Positions 41,917 to 54,203 of a stretch of DNA of 64,000 nt are shown in pieces (within the stretch, counting starts at the first letter, position 1; every line of letters begins with the position of its first letter). The stretch comes from Favolaschia claudopus (lineage: Eukaryota > Basidiomycota > Agaricomycetes > Agaricales > Mycenaceae): positions 1 through 64,000 of the forward strand of contig JAWWNJ010000031.1 of assembly GCA_037176885.1 (NCBI GenBank), in the 5' to 3' direction. The position numbers and the translations under genes are program-made. The notes under the pieces are model-generated. The model was not told the DNA's origin. It searched no databases and was given only the letters and a program-made list of their open reading frames with translations.

Positions 41917-42739
41917 TGAGATCGAAAGATATAGTTGTAATCAGTGTGAAAGCAAGCAATGTGAGTAAATGGGCAGTGTTTTATCACACGAATCCCTGGA
42001 GTCCTACAGGTTGTGCAGATATGCCTTGTAGGTAGCGTCTGAGGTCACCTCCAGGGAGCAAGGCTGGGTTTCCTGTCGCTGATTCAGTTCGCACCTACGG
42101 GGCAGCTAAAACCTACACCTACGGGTTACTGAGGTCTTGAGAAACTGTAGGGTAATAGCTTGTTCACTAGAGGTATAGAATTGTATCGCTCCTATAGTTG
42201 AGTTTGGTAGTCGACTGCAGGGAACAACGAAAGGGCCAACAGGTGCTCAATGCATTACTACCTCTAGGTACACGAACACATGGTACCCGCAGTCATCACG
42301 CCGATGTGACCTGCGGGCGCGATTGTAGTAACCTCTAGGTACTTACGATGCGACCTGTAGGTAGCAGAGTTGTTGACCTGCGGGTGCTTTCTCACGCTAC
42401 CCGTCCCACGAGACATTCCCATGGGACAGTTGGCAGCATAGCTGGCATTCTGATCACAACGCCAGAGGCCAAAAAGGGAAGGAGACGCAGGGCGTACATT
42501 TTACGCACCATAACAATCGATTACAGTGTGACGCTTCAATCTTTCTCTCTTCGCTTGAGAACGAGTGCGAATATACTGGTGTACAGTACAGAATTCTGAA
42601 CCAGATTTAAGTTGTTTGCGATTCGCGAACTCCGAGCTCGAGAGAACTCAGCATCGTTAAGTATACTACTACGCAGACATATTGTTTATCGAACACGCTC
42701 ATCATGCGAGTCTAAGATTTGAATGCTGCATCGAGGAGC
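41917..42739. repeat. Region upstream of KDZ gene with clustered ACCTxxAGGT / ACCTGCGGG motifs
   Basis: No coding region was supported. Between about 42015 and 42410, short motifs recur in both orientations: CCTACGGG (42095, 42118), CCTCTAGGTAC (42261, 42331), CCTGTAGGTAGC (42353), TTGTAGGTAGC (42025) and ACCTGCGGG (42309, 42376). ACCTxxAGGT is itself palindromic. Such subterminal arrays often bind transposases, and this one lies on the promoter side of the KDZ gene. I did not see the same array left of 36512, so the element ends remain undefined. Confidence 0.45.
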
Positions 42740-44404
42740 TCACCGCAAAGGAGCGAAGGACTTGAATAGCAATGCGCCTCCGGAAACGAATGACTTCAAC
42801 TTCTGCACCGCCTCTTTGGACATCTTTCGGCGCCCTATATACCCCTGGATCTCTGCGCCGAACGCTCGTTTTGCATCAACGGCTTTAAATCTCTCGATCC
42901 GAGAAGCCACGAGGTCAACATATACCTCGTCGGTGAATTCGAACACCGTCAGAAATTTCAAAACCCGGAGTTCCGGGACGAGCGGCACCTCTTGAGGGAC
43001 ATACAGAAGCCCCCGAAGGAACGTATCCGTCACAACAGTGTTGTTGCGGTATGTTGTATTGGAATCCACAACGAACAGCTCCTCAAGACGAGGGAGTAAT
43101 GTGAGGTTCCCCAAGAGCTCCTGATCCGTAATTCGCGCGTGAACAGAGAGACTGCGGAGATGGGTGGCAAATGCGGAACGATCGGCAAGCGCCATGAAGT
43201 GGTCGGAAGACCAGATGGGAGGAACGAAGCGAGACGGTCGATATTCGAAGGTCTCTAGACGAGGAAGTGTCAGAGAGTCGAATAATCTCTCGACTGAGAC
43301 AAATTGATCGTCAGTGTCCAATTCGAGCTCGAGGCTCTGTACGTTGGAAGAAACCTTGATGTCCTGCTTGTCAACCAGCGGAAGATATCCCAAGTTAAAG
43401 TCAAGCATGAATGAGGCGGAACTATTCGCCGTTCGAAGTACCGAAAGCGGGGAAAGAGTGGGAGGGCGATCAGTGCTGCAATAATCGCATCCGCGAAGTT
43501 GGTTCCAGGGAAGCGACGGTAGACAGTCTGCCCGCCCACGGAACGTAAAGTCCCTCAAATGAGGGGCTTCGACGCTCTCCACAATTTTCCAACCAACATC
43601 GAGTTGTAGTCTCTCTAATTTCTCGACCTCATCGAGAATAATAGGAGAGCAAACCGCCTGACCACGCGACCGAATGAAAACATCTCTCCACCTTTGAGCA
43701 CTTTTTATGAATAGCTGGAAGACGGAGTCGCCGTAACCATACGCCGATGCAAGGTTCAGTTGCAAATCAAGAACGTGGTTTCCACTCCGTGTCAGCGAAC
43801 ACTCAAGCAGCTTGAGCAGATTTTTTGATGAGGCTCTGGTCAACTTTTCCCAAATGGAGGTGTCGACGGTAATGGCTGACCATAGTTGCGGGGTTTCCAT
43901 TGCAATTTGATGCCACCGGAATGATACCTTTCGGCGTGAGTTAGCAGGGACGGAATGAGATTCAGCTTCCTGATAACCTACCTGACCCACTTGGAGCAGA
44001 TGATACTGGGAGATGCGACGGACTTCGCCTTGCGCGCTCGTTTGCGTATCGAGCTGGTATTCGTCATGCGGAAAGCAGAACTCAAAGATATAGACCAGGA
44101 TTTCGTTGGGAAGCCGTTGGAGCGCAGACAATACGCTTCGACAGCTAGCGGAGTATGAGAAGAGCGTCTCACGCTCGTAGACCAGGCGGTCCAACTCCGT
44201 CTGGAGTTTAGCGATTTCTGAGTCGTAGCGCCCGAGTTCTGTTTTGGCCAGCGAAACAGTAGCTTGTAGGGACGATGGATTGGGCGGCAAGGTGCCGGAG
44301 CGGGTAATACGGTGTATACTCGCGGTTTGGGCGGGCGTAGGAAGAAAGGGCGAAGTGAAGCCTGACCCAGTCCGTCGCGCCGTCTTGACCTGGGGTGAGG
44401 TCAT
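42740..44404 (-). CDS. F-box protein
   Basis: Two exons: 44404-43983 and 43928-42740, with a 54-bp intron whose length is a multiple of three, so retention would also stay in frame. An upstream in-frame ATG at 44488 is possible, but 44404 (MTSPQVKTARR) is followed by the usual layout. A coiled coil (SEIAKLQTELDRLVYERETL, residues about 75-100) leads into an F-box (LQRLPNEILVYIFEFC) with the FRWHQIAMETPQLWS block that continues it. A leucine-rich C-terminal region of about 350 residues follows. F-box proteins recruit targets to SCF ubiquitin ligases. Agaricomycetes have hundreds of such genes, so no specific target can be given. Confidence 0.85.
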   Translation of the reverse strand: MTSPQVKTARRTGSGFTSPFLPTPAQTASIHRITRSGTLPPNPSSLQATVSLAKTELGRYDSEIAKLQTELDRLVYERETLFSYSASCRSVLSALQRLPNEILVYIFEFCFPHDEYQLDTQTSAQGEVRRISQYHLLQVGQVGYQEAESHSVPANSRRKVSFRWHQIAMETPQLWSAITVDTSIWEKLTRASSKNLLKLLECSLTRSGNHVLDLQLNLASAYGYGDSVFQLFIKSAQRWRDVFIRSRGQAVCSPIILDEVEKLERLQLDVGWKIVESVEAPHLRDFTFRGRADCLPSLPWNQLRGCDYCSTDRPPTLSPLSVLRTANSSASFMLDFNLGYLPLVDKQDIKVSSNVQSLELELDTDDQFVSVERLFDSLTLPRLETFEYRPSRFVPPIWSSDHFMALADRSAFATHLRSLSVHARITDQELLGNLTLLPRLEELFVVDSNTTYRNNTVVTDTFLRGLLYVPQEVPLVPELRVLKFLTVFEFTDEVYVDLVASRIERFKAVDAKRAFGAEIQGYIGRRKMSKEAVQKLKSFVSGGALLFKSFAPLR

Positions 44405-44767
44405 ACTGGTGGTTGCAATCCCGATCGAGAAATGGTCAAATGAAACGGGGGGGAAAAAAGTGCTCGGAGGAGCAAAGCGGATGACCAAGGAGGCTCGGTG
44501 GCAGACTAACGGAGTAGAGAGCTTTGATGGTAAAAGACAAGATCAATATAAACTGCAACAAACAACCATTACGCGCTCAAAAAGGAAATTTCTGCATCTC
44601 CACAGCGGGGGAGACGCTACATGGCGGACGACTACGAAGACAGAGAGAGTGGAGATGGTGGTGGTACGGGTTCAAACTCCGCTCTCGTTCTCCCGCCTTT
44701 CACACGCTGATGGTCGGCGTCAGACAAAGTCGCGCCAACAAGAAAGGGCTCGTTGTGTAGTCTATTA
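44405..44767. other. Spacer, upstream of F-box gene
   Basis: Presumed promoter and leader of the F-box gene. Overlapping plus-strand frames here are antisense and have no support. Confidence 0.4.
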
Positions 44768-45273
44768 GTTACCACGCCCACTACCCGGTAGCCTGCGTTA
44801 TTATATAAGCAGCCTGTTTTGGAACTCACGTGCAGTTGACATCGGCTGATCTCAAAGCCTCGACACGCCGGTCAGGCGTGTTTTTACGCGTTTCAACTGA
44901 GGAGAAGACATCCTATACGAGTTTGAGAACAGACTTCGGGGAAAGCGGTATATTTGACCTCTCCAACCTCGAATTCAGTCGTTTTCCTGACCATTCAGCT
45001 GCTGCCGGCGCTTTCCGAGAAGCATCAATCAATGACAGCTGCCATCAACTTGCCGTCACCACGCAAACACCTGCAAGGCGATTCCTTCTATAAAATGTGC
45101 ATGATTTGGGTAGAAAGAGGTCAGAATGTCCTTTTGAGAAAGTTTAGGACTGACACCCAACTGAAAGCCGCGTTGAAACGCGTCGAAATGAAGTACATAG
45201 GCGTGTTGTTTGCTCGTGTTGGGGAGCATCATGACGTCGTAAGGCAGGCTACCGGGTAATTGACCGCGGTAAC
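44768..45273. mobile_element. 506-bp element with terminal inverted repeats (MITE-like)
   Basis: The left end starts GTTACCACG and continues to ACCCGGTAGCCTGC and TTA. The right end, read on the other strand, starts GTTACCGCG and continues to the same ACCCGGTAGCCTGC and TTA. The shared core of 14 bases is perfect and the outer part has a few mismatches, giving about 29-bp inverted repeats. No target duplication was obvious. Two overlapping plus-strand frames (44830-45093 and 44954-45259) lie inside; neither is recognisable, so this is probably a non-autonomous DNA transposon. Confidence 0.6.
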
Positions 45274-48022
45274 CAACAGACTTTAATTCAGCGAACTTGT
45301 GAGCTAAGAAGAATTAAAGCGTCTGTCTAGAGAGACTACTCGTTGTGCGCAAGTTGTGCGGAATTTTCTCCTTAATTGTGAGTTTTTTGAGATAAATAGA
45401 GAATTCACATATGTGCAACCGCAGATATCAGCAGATGGAGCAGATTCGAGCAGATTTGGCCATACGAGCCCAAAAGAGATTTTCACTGGGCCTGAAGCCT
45501 CGATCCCCTCAGCCACATACTCCTCCACGTCAACAACCACCCGCAATTGCCCAACACCCAAACTCATCCTACACTCCCTTGATTCCCGTCCCAATCGGCA
45601 CTACGAAACACAGCGGCTAAGCCTGCACCCGCGTTCTGCACGAAGACACACGCGACCGCCTCCGCCGCCAACGTCATGAAAAGCACCTTCACCTGCGCCT
45701 TATCAGGGCTTCCTCCTCTCGCCTCCCTGGTGGGGTCGTACCGTCGCTAATCGAAGCTCGGCATCCGTAGCAGAGCCCGAGCACTGTGGCCAGCACATTC
45801 AGCACGCACACAAGCATCAGCTGCGGTGGAGAATGGATGGAACGGCGATGAATCCGCCCCACCCGCCCGCGAGCGGCGACCCTTTCCCCCGTCTCCAATC
45901 CCTCCTTCTGCAGTAACATTAACGGAGAAAACCAGCACTGTGCTCTAATCACGCCCGCCCTGCAAGCATCTCCCCTTCCCCCAATATTCCGGTGGTGCCT
46001 CACCCAAAGTCCTATGCCCCTCCCGGGCGAGCATTTTCCCCCGTCCACAACGAGGAAATCCGGCTGGCGCCGTCCTTTAATCACACCACTGGCATGATCC
46101 TACCGCCTTTCCACGACTCGTTCCTGCCCCTGTTCCATATGTGCGCTCCCGACGCCTCAATCCACTTTCCCCGGCCGTCGACGCCGGATCTCTCACCTCC
46201 GCCCACCGCCACGAGTTCTTCCCGCATTCCCCACCAAACTCTTCCCCCCAGGCAGTAACACGCGCGAAGATCTTCTTTGGCAATCAATCTCCCCGCTACG
46301 CCCATCTCAATCCCAATCCATTTCTGCCGTCGACACCAGATCCCACACCCCCCGCCCATCAGCATCCACGCCCACGCGGGGGTTCCGCAATCATCCGCGA
46401 ATCTCCTCCTTCCCGCAGGCATGACACACACGACGAGTGCGTGGTTTCGGCTCCGCACAAACCCGGATGGATTGAGTCGGATGCGTCGACGATGGTATAG
46501 AGCGCGGAAACACACGGGGAAGGAGAAGCCTTCAAGCGGAGGGATTGTCGAAAGGGAGAGGGAGGAAGGGAGCGTAGGTCGGGTTGACGAGGAGGGGAGG
46601 CGGAAGACGGGGGGTGCCGAGAAACAAGGCAAGATAAGGTGCGCAGAGCTGTGAAGCGAGGCCGCGAGGGGAAGGACGGGCGGAGAGGGTACACATGGCA
46701 GAAGAAAGGAAGAATCGCAAGTAAGTATGTATGTGGTATGAGGTTCGTGAGGGGTGCGAGAAGAGGTAGGGAATGGTGTGTCGGGGATAAAGACAGCATG
46801 GGTAGGAATTTAACAACGGGGAGGGCGGACGTGGGAGGGTAGATAGTAGTCCGAGACGGATAGGTAGGGTATGGGGAATAAGTAAAGTCGTCATAGAAGA
46901 AGAGTGGAATGAAAGGGTGAAGATCCGGCAGGATCTTGAAAGTATGGTACTGAGAAGATTCAGAGACAGAAGGGAGGCACGTAGTACGTAGCATGTAGAC
47001 GCGGTGGGGAGACAGGTATGTCAGTACGCCGGTCGTCAGCATTCTGAAAGTCAAGCGCATGCACGGGACGCATGAGTGTGGGGGACCCTGGATCAACCGT
47101 ATTGGATTCGGCTGCCCGTCCGAATTGGAGGACAGGCTGCAATTGGAAGACAGGTTTCAGTAAACGTACTGTAAAAGCAAAGTGACACGATACGCACTTG
47201 ACATGAGCGATTCGTCGATCGAGCCAGAGAGGTATCCTGAGGATATACGGCGAAGGCATCCCAGGGGAGGGACGAATCCTGTGAGATATCAGGCGTGAGT
47301 GGAGGAAGATGCCGACGGGGCGAAAGCGGGACACGTACATCACAAGATATGCATGATTGAGGAGAGGCAGCGTCGCGGATTGATGCAGTAAATTTCGCGT
47401 AGCTTCGAGACTTCGAATTCAAGGCGAAGGACGCCGACCAAGCGGGAAATAAAGCGGTGGAACATGGCGAATTCAAGCCGAGCAGCAAAATCGTAACCGC
47501 TACTAGTATTCAAGTATCGACGTATTGAGGGTGCCGCGCCGCGCACGTTGGCTTAGAGTCATCGTGAAAGATAGCCTGACAATTCGAATCTATGCGGAAC
47601 ACCGTCAGAATGTGCATTTCAGATGTGTTTCTTTTTGGATGTCGCCCCTAGCTCTTGCCCTTGCTTTTTCGTTTGCACCGTGCGGTCGGCGATCTGGTGG
47701 AGAAGTGACTGGCTCGGTGACTGGTGGAAACCGGAACAGCCGGGTCATCAATTGATGCCGTAATCCGAGCTGTTCCTTGACTCTCAGCATTCTTCGCAAA
47801 CGTCGTTTTCAAGATTGTTGGAACGAGGCAATATATTTCAAGATGAACAGAAAAACAAGACCGACAGCAACTGGTTACTACTTACATTCCAGATGAGACT
47901 CCACGGATTTGTCCTCGTGAAAATCCTAATTGTATGTACTTCCGTGCTCGAGCCTCGAGGGCACGATTCAGAGAATTCAAGACTTGAATTGCTCGGATTA
48001 TTACATGAGTGTAAGTATGCAT
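45274..48022. other. Gene-poor, C/T-rich stretch
   Basis: This 2.7-kb region holds only strand-skewed, Pro/Ser/His-rich frames that look like by-products of pyrimidine-rich DNA (plus strand about 45480-46500, minus strand 47096-46359). Blocks near 46165-46200 and 46310-46350 share a CGTCGAC-CC-GATC pattern, suggesting a degenerate internal duplication. Minus frames at 47343-46960 and 47546-47340 have more natural composition but no family signature. I support no gene here. Confidence 0.4.
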
Positions 48023-50240
48023 CTAACATTCGAAAGCAGCCGCAAGAAGCTTGTCAAACACGGGAGTTCCAATGCCCGCTGCAGGAAGAGAGTGCGATCA
48101 GCTCGAAAGTATAAGTGGATGAATACTGGGATGCAACATACTAAGCGGATCCCATCCTTTCGACGCATCGAACGCAACCTGAAGAGATGAAACAAAAAAG
48201 CATTCAGAATGTCGCATAAATTTCAGAATCAAATACGAACGACCCACCGACTCTGTAGGACATTCGTACCCAGAATTATGTCCCTCGGTAATATCCGTAA
48301 AGGCATCCGCGTTGGCATAAATCCACGGGTTGAGGAATCCTAGAACGGGTTTCCCTGCGGCGAGGAGCCTATCGTTGATCAACGATATTATCGATGCAAA
48401 TATAGGGCCCGAGAAGCTCGTTCCCCCGCTCTGCATCGTCAACTCCCGGAAGATAAAATTAAGGTTCCCTGCCTGAACCGAGACATCGGGATACGCGCGC
48501 CCAGACCTATTGAACTGTCCAGGGAAGTCGTCCGGAAGAGTCGTCAAAAAGTTTTCAGCGGCGTCAGTCTGATACCAGGGCCGAGGGAAGAGGTTGGAGA
48601 AGCCCCCACCGGTGAGATTGGTGGCGACTTCGGGGTGGATGCCTTCGGTGCCGCCGACGGCAGTGACCCAGGGACAGGAGGCGGGGAATACTACGAGGAA
48701 ATCGTTGTTCTCGCACAGACCGGGGATGCTGCTATTATCGTGACCGCCGCGCACGCCGCCCTGTGAACATGAACGGGTAGAATGATTTCGTTCAGTTTCA
48801 GAAATTAATTGCTTGCAAGGAACGAACGCACATCCCCAGACCCAAACAGCAAGGAAATTCCTCGCGCACCGAGAGCGAGATAGCTGTTGCAAATTTTCCT
48901 ATCAATATCATGTCGCTCAGTTAGATGAATCTCTGGGTAGAGCAGATGGCACGCTTACCTAGTCATAGATTCCCCGAAATCGGTTTCCGTCGGCGCATAC
49001 TCTATGAAGTCGTCACAACCAAAGGAGGATCCTCGAGTCCATCAAGGTACATGCTGGTTTCAACAAATGCCGTCGCGAAAGCATCATTATCTAATGACGG
49101 TGTGTTAACAGACAGAAATTGTACGGGGACGCCCGTTGCGAGTCCTGATTAATTCAAAAGAAACAGTATTTAGCATCAGATAAATGATCAAAAATGAGGT
49201 AGCGAACAAACGCACCGAGAGCGTATTGAACATCGAGATTAGCTTCCAATTGCAGAAGCGCTGCATTCTCCGGGGGGACTTCAGCCCCCTCTTCGGCGCC
49301 GATTTCGATCAAGTCGTATGTTGTGTTCGAGGGTATGTCGGGTCTATAGTCTTGGAGGAATGTCTATGTCAAACAAAGGAGTCGAGGATAAGGCGAGCAC
49401 GAATCATACGGAGAAACGAAACATACCGAAAGATCACTCCGATTGGGAGAAGTCCAGTACCCAGTGACCATGATCGAATTGTTTGCCTGAGTGGCGGGAG
49501 TTGAAGGAATCCCATATAATTTCTCCAGGCACGTGGGCGTCATGGGGATCTTCACGCCATCGCACTCCTCTGCGCCTTTAGCCGAGAGTCGTTTCTCGAG
49601 GTTGCGGCGCGATGAAGGAAATATTAGGTGTGATGTGGGACTATCGGAGGTAGAAAACGAAGTGCTCGGATGGATGACTTCGACGTGTCCAACCAGTTCA
49701 GAGGGGAGGGATATCGACAAAGTGCGGGTGATGGGTTGGGCGAGGCTCCGATGCTCGAATTTTTGAAAACTCGCGCCGAATAGCTTGTTAGCGGTGGCGA
49801 CGGTGAGCGTCAAAGACACCCAGTCGCCGTGGGGGGAAAGGACAGTAGGCGTGAGGCCGTTGGCCAGTGCAAAGGAATTGAACGCGTTGACTGTTTCGTT
49901 GGACGGCTGCACGAACGCCTTGACCTGGGAGCATGACAGGAAATAAGCAGGGTTCACAGAAGAGATTAATTGACGCGGGACGTACCTCCTCCTTCGAAAG
50001 CCATTCTCTAAAGTCTGGATTGCCGGGGGTGGAGATCGAGACAAGCTTTTGCTCCAGGCCAGAAATGTTCTTCGGAGTCAGAGCAAATCTCAGTGTCAAC
50101 ACGTCGGAGTCGGGAGCTGCCCCCAAGCTAGCGAAACCGAGAGGTGCGGCACTCCGACGCTCATGAACCGCGAGTTGTGGGATGCCTGAAGCAGCAGTTA
50201 TTAGAAGTGCTAAAATATGTGCGAGGGTTGTGAAGAACAT
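48023..50240 (-). CDS. Secreted sedolisin (S53) / tripeptidyl-peptidase-type protease, one frameshift
   Basis: The start at 50240 gives a signal peptide (MFFTTLAHILALLITAASG). A pro-domain (residues about 25-200) follows in exons 50240-49986 and 49924-49427. The catalytic part has QLEANLDVQYALG (the Glu and Asp of the Ser-Glu-Asp triad), FGSGD (oxyanion Asp), FPASCPWVTAVGGT and SGGTSFSGP (nucleophile Ser). The calcium-binding end is AFDASKGWDPLTGIGTP, the last part needing a short intron that ends near 48063; the stop is at 48025-48023. Sedolisins are acid proteases that remove peptides from extracellular protein. Near 49003 the expected TTSY...EYAPTETDF stretch is out of frame, so this copy is either inactive or carries a one-base sequence error. 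Confidence 0.8.
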
Positions 50241-51596
50241 TGTAGGGAAGTTTGAGAGATTGAGCCGCGCCTAGAGTCGAGTTAAATAAGTGGTTTGAAG
50301 GCCAAGATTCGCGATGTCCGTAAGGAAAAAGGAGTGACCGACGGCGTAGGAGGGTTGCAGCCGTGTGTGAATTCCTTAAGTGCTCCAAGACTCTCCGAGT
50401 CTGGTTCAAGAAAAGTCAGTGCCACTGGTAATGAGGCCGCCGAAAAAGTCGAAATCACTAAAATTGTGCTGAGTGTCTCGTCGATTCAGAGGCACAGACC
50501 TCTGGACTTGAAGTGCCACAAGTTGACTTGAAGATTCAGCACTAATTGGAAAGCCTGACCTCCGGAATGTACCCTCGGTTCCGTTCAGGCCGATCTGCGT
50601 AGACTATGCGAATCATTGACTCGGATGAGGTATGACGCAGCAGTGACGCAGTCCCTAATTCGAGGAGCACCAACAGGCCCATGGTAGGCTCAGCTTGAGT
50701 ATACTGTATGCGGAACTGCAGTTTTCTACCGACTTCAAGCCAAATTTCGTGGCCAGAGCGAATACAAAGAGGGGCGAAGATGTTGAGGCTAGTAATTGAG
50801 CCAAACGGTCCAAAACGCGAACGGTAGATGTCTTTCTTCGAGATTTGCGCGCGCGGAAGAGATTGGCTCTTGGCAACCCCAATAGACGGATCAAAGACGG
50901 ACTACCTGGATAAGCATCTCGCAGATCTGATTCTCGCTCTCACAGTTGACGATCCTTCCTCGAATCAACCCAAAATCAACACAAGTATGTTCTAAGCCTT
51001 TTCAACCTTCTGGATTTTTTTTTCCGATATGTACCATAATCACTCATTTTACCAGACAAACCCTGCATCTTCTGTAATTATATAATTTATGTAAAACGCC
51101 GAGTCAAACCAAGTCCGAACGAGATTCCCGGGATTCCGGGAATCAGATTCTCCTCGACACGATAACTCAGCGTGCTCGACTCGTTCGAGACGACTCAGAT
51201 TCAACATGAGACTCAGCCTTTGTTTCGCATTACTGCGAAAACTGTCATCTTCGGCGTGACCCCATGAACAGAACGGCCAAATTATCCCGCGCCAAAACAT
51301 CAGGGTAAGCGAGCTTGGATCATTTCAACGTGCCAATAATAATAATAATAATAAGGCAAGGGCCCACGAGGGGTACCGCCAATTCAGCGGGAGATTTTGT
51401 CAAGCAATCCAGCACTGGATCCATTTCGAACGCGCCGACCAAGAGACGGACCTGACATATTTGATTTGGGAACCGGTAGCTTGGAATCTAAACTGTAGAG
51501 ACCGGATCGTGTTCGAAGTCTAGCTACTGATGTTCCCTGCGACTAAAACACTCCATGAACAATCATGTCAACAAAAAAGAATTCGGAATTGAGGCC
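50241..51596. other. Intergenic; short palindrome and AAT microsatellite
   Basis: No gene is supported. A 22-bp palindrome (GATTCCCGG-GATT-CCGGGAATC arms) lies at 51123-51144, and an (AAT)n run at about 51338-51354. A 79-codon minus frame at 50894-50655 has no recognisable features. Confidence 0.4.
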
Positions 51597-53310
51597 TCAC
51601 ACTCGTGCTACCTCTTCCTCCAAGGCCATAATCCTCTTCTGCTGCTCAGCCATTTGCGCCTTGGCTGCGTTCTCACCTGCGATACAATGTAATAAATACA
51701 ATCAGCGAACCAGAATCATCGTAGTAACACGATCGCGAATGCGCACTACGATCAAGCTCCGCCAACAACACCTTTGCGGTGCCACGCAAGCCATCGATGG
51801 TGGACTCGGCGGCTTGGAGTTTGGCGGCCCATGCTTCGCGTTCTGTATGAATGAATATGAACCAAGATCGTGAGTTCAGACAAAAGAAAAAGAAAAAAAA
51901 ATACCTTGGTCGAAGTTCCCGGAGGCTGGAATAGATGGAATAGACTCTGTTTTGAATATAAGACGATCACAGCAGTAACAAGAATTACGCACGCAATGCC
52001 TGGGGCGCGTCAGCTAGACCGTCCCTGGCTGTGACTTGCTGCTGCTTTTCAAGCGCCGCCTTCATAGCCTCGTTCTCCTGCGCCAACGCCGCCTTTTCCA
52101 ACTCTACTCGCGCAATATCCGCAGTCTTCTCATCAACCAACTCCGCTGCGTTATCGTATTTTATGAAGAGATCCTCGTGCCTCTTCAGCAGTTCCTTGTT
52201 CTCCGTATCCATACGCCGATTTGCTGCCGCCCGCTCCTCCAGCAATTTCTTCAAGCACTCATTCTTTCTCGCAGTGTCCTCGTTTGTCGATGCGAGGGAG
52301 ACGCGCTCTGCGTCTACATTAGCTAGGCTCGCTATTTTTTCGTTCAGCGACGCGGTAAGCTGCGTTCGAGCAACTTTGAGGTCATTATTTTCCTGCCTCA
52401 AATCATTGATGGTCCTCGATAAAGCGGCTTTGTCCAGCTGAAGGCGGGAGGCAGCCTCCGAATGTTGAGCCAAGTGGGACTTGAGAATCGCGTTCGCATC
52501 CTCTAAACGAGCCACAGTCCCCTTCTCGGTCCGCAACGAGCTATGAAGCGCCGCGAGCTGGGTGCCGTGTGCATGTCGCTCTTTGTCAAGCGACGCGATC
52601 AACTCACGCACCACTCCATGTTCCGCCTGCGTTTTAGTCGGTTTGACGGCCTTTGCAACTAAATCAAGGTACTCCTGGTTCTGCTTCTCGGTCGCTTTGA
52701 TCGTGTGTTCTACAACCCACTTCGTATAGGCAAGATCGTTGATCACGCCTGGATTGGGGCCCAGGCAGTAACGAGTCACAGCGTCAAGAGGGGCCCAGGT
52801 AAAGCCGTTGATAGTCCAAAGATATCGGTCAGGGAAATGAGGATGTTTGAGGAGCGCATGTACGTTCGGCGTGCCTGAAACGGCATCCCAGCGCTTCCAG
52901 ACGCCCTCCTGGGCCAAGGTGTCCTTGCTTTCAAGATATGCGTAGAGTATGCTCGCATCAGATGCAATGTAGAGGTCACCGAGAGACGCGCCAACATCGT
53001 TGGGAGGAGGGTCAGGACCGGAAAAGCAGTAGAAAGGGATTTGGTGCTTGGTTTGCACAAGTGTTCCCAGATCAGTTTGGAAAGGGAGATAAGGGTAGTT
53101 CTGTGGCAGTTTGTCGACAAGAAAAAGATGGGTGAGACAGGTGATTCCAGGTCGTTCGGGGGTAGGAAAGGTGCAAGGATGAGGTGTGGACGTCGGCTTC
53201 TCTGAGCTTCTCTCTACGGCTTCATCCACACCGCGATGGCGTTTCTGTTGTCCTGAAGATTGACTGACTGAAGGAGAGTCTCCGCTTCGGCGACGTTTCC
53301 TGGTGCGAAT
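51597..53310 (-). CDS. Hypothetical protein, conserved N-terminal region plus long coiled coil (paralogue 1)
   Basis: The main exon runs from an acceptor near 53308 to 51991, then small exons (about 51946-51905, 51845-51740 and 51671-51597) continue in phase to TGA 51599-51597. The first exon with the ATG was not found; the frame upstream begins only at TTG. Residues of the N-terminal half include an R/K-rich nuclear-signal-like patch (RKRRRSG), then HLFLVDKLPQNYPYLPFQTD, GDLYIASDASILYAYL, GVWKRWDAVSGTP and HPHFPDRYLWTINGF. The rest is about 220 residues of heptad-rich coiled coil, ending AEQQKRIMALEEEVARV. The paralogue at 54204-56280 shares domain order and exon layout. No named family is known to me. 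Confidence 0.65.
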
Positions 53311-54203
53311 ATAGTCAAAGGGCAGAAAAGAATTCAAATTATAACTACTAATTCACTTTGACGCAGAACCCGCTGTACACGTGCCGGCTTTAGAACGGGT
53401 GGCACTGGCAGGGCCTGCTACCAGCTGGCTCATAGCAAACAGCCAGCCAGAAGTAGGGCGAAGGCGACGAGACGGTGGATGGGGACGGTCCTACTGTGAC
53501 TGTCGTGCGAATCAAATCAGAAAATGATGCCATCGTGGTCGCGCTCAGAGTCGCCCAGCTGAGAACTCTCTCCCTCACAGTCAACCTCAGTCGAGTCAAC
53601 CCACAGTCTCAAAGACCGTTTGCAATCGACTGCTCAATATTCGATGCATTCAAAATTCGGCGATACATCATGTGAACCGCTAAGACTGGGACGAAGAAAC
53701 CCGAAGCGTAATGACTGTAACTGTCTTCGCGAAACGTACAGTCATCCATACTTTGTTATAAACACTACCTGGTAAGTGGACTTACGTGCCAACAAGAGAA
53801 GTCCTGACTTACCTTCGCTCCCTCCAGAACTCACACTTGTGTATTTTTCAAATTTCCAATGTCTTTCTTCAAGAAAGTCGGGGCTCTGAGCTGAAGGACA
53901 CGGGTGAGTGAGTATGCATTGAATCCAGGAGCAAATACCCAGCTCACCATGATCTTTTCAAGAAACGCTATCACAGCAATGGTTATTCCCAACGAAGCTC
54001 GCGTTCCTAAGGTCAAGAAAAACAAGACAAGAGTCGAATCTTCTGCAGCATCAAAGTAGTTCGCCGTTCTGTTCGAGGCATGCCAGTGAGCCTCCCATTG
54101 ACCAAGCTCTTAACCTTCAAGTTCTCTAACCCGCCTTAGTATCACTGTCAGCTCATGCTCTGGCCTCTCCTCTCACAGCCCACCGCGCGTCACTAGCCCT
54201 ACA
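53311..54203. other. Spacer between the two paralogues
   Basis: It should contain the first exon and promoter of paralogue 1. Short plus frames (53475-53675) and a minus frame (54025-53831) have no support. Nothing else was seen. Confidence 0.35.

Noticed and set aside
36150..42450. Terminal inverted repeats of the KDZ element near 36166 (CCAGCGTCATGCTGG) and 42428 (GGCAGCATAGCTGG)
   Set aside because: The similarity is short and partly explained by each block being self-palindromic; no target duplication was seen.
46359..47096. 245-codon minus-strand frame
   Set aside because: Pro/Ser/Leu/His composition from pyrimidine-rich DNA, no domain, and overlapping frames on the same strand are equally open.
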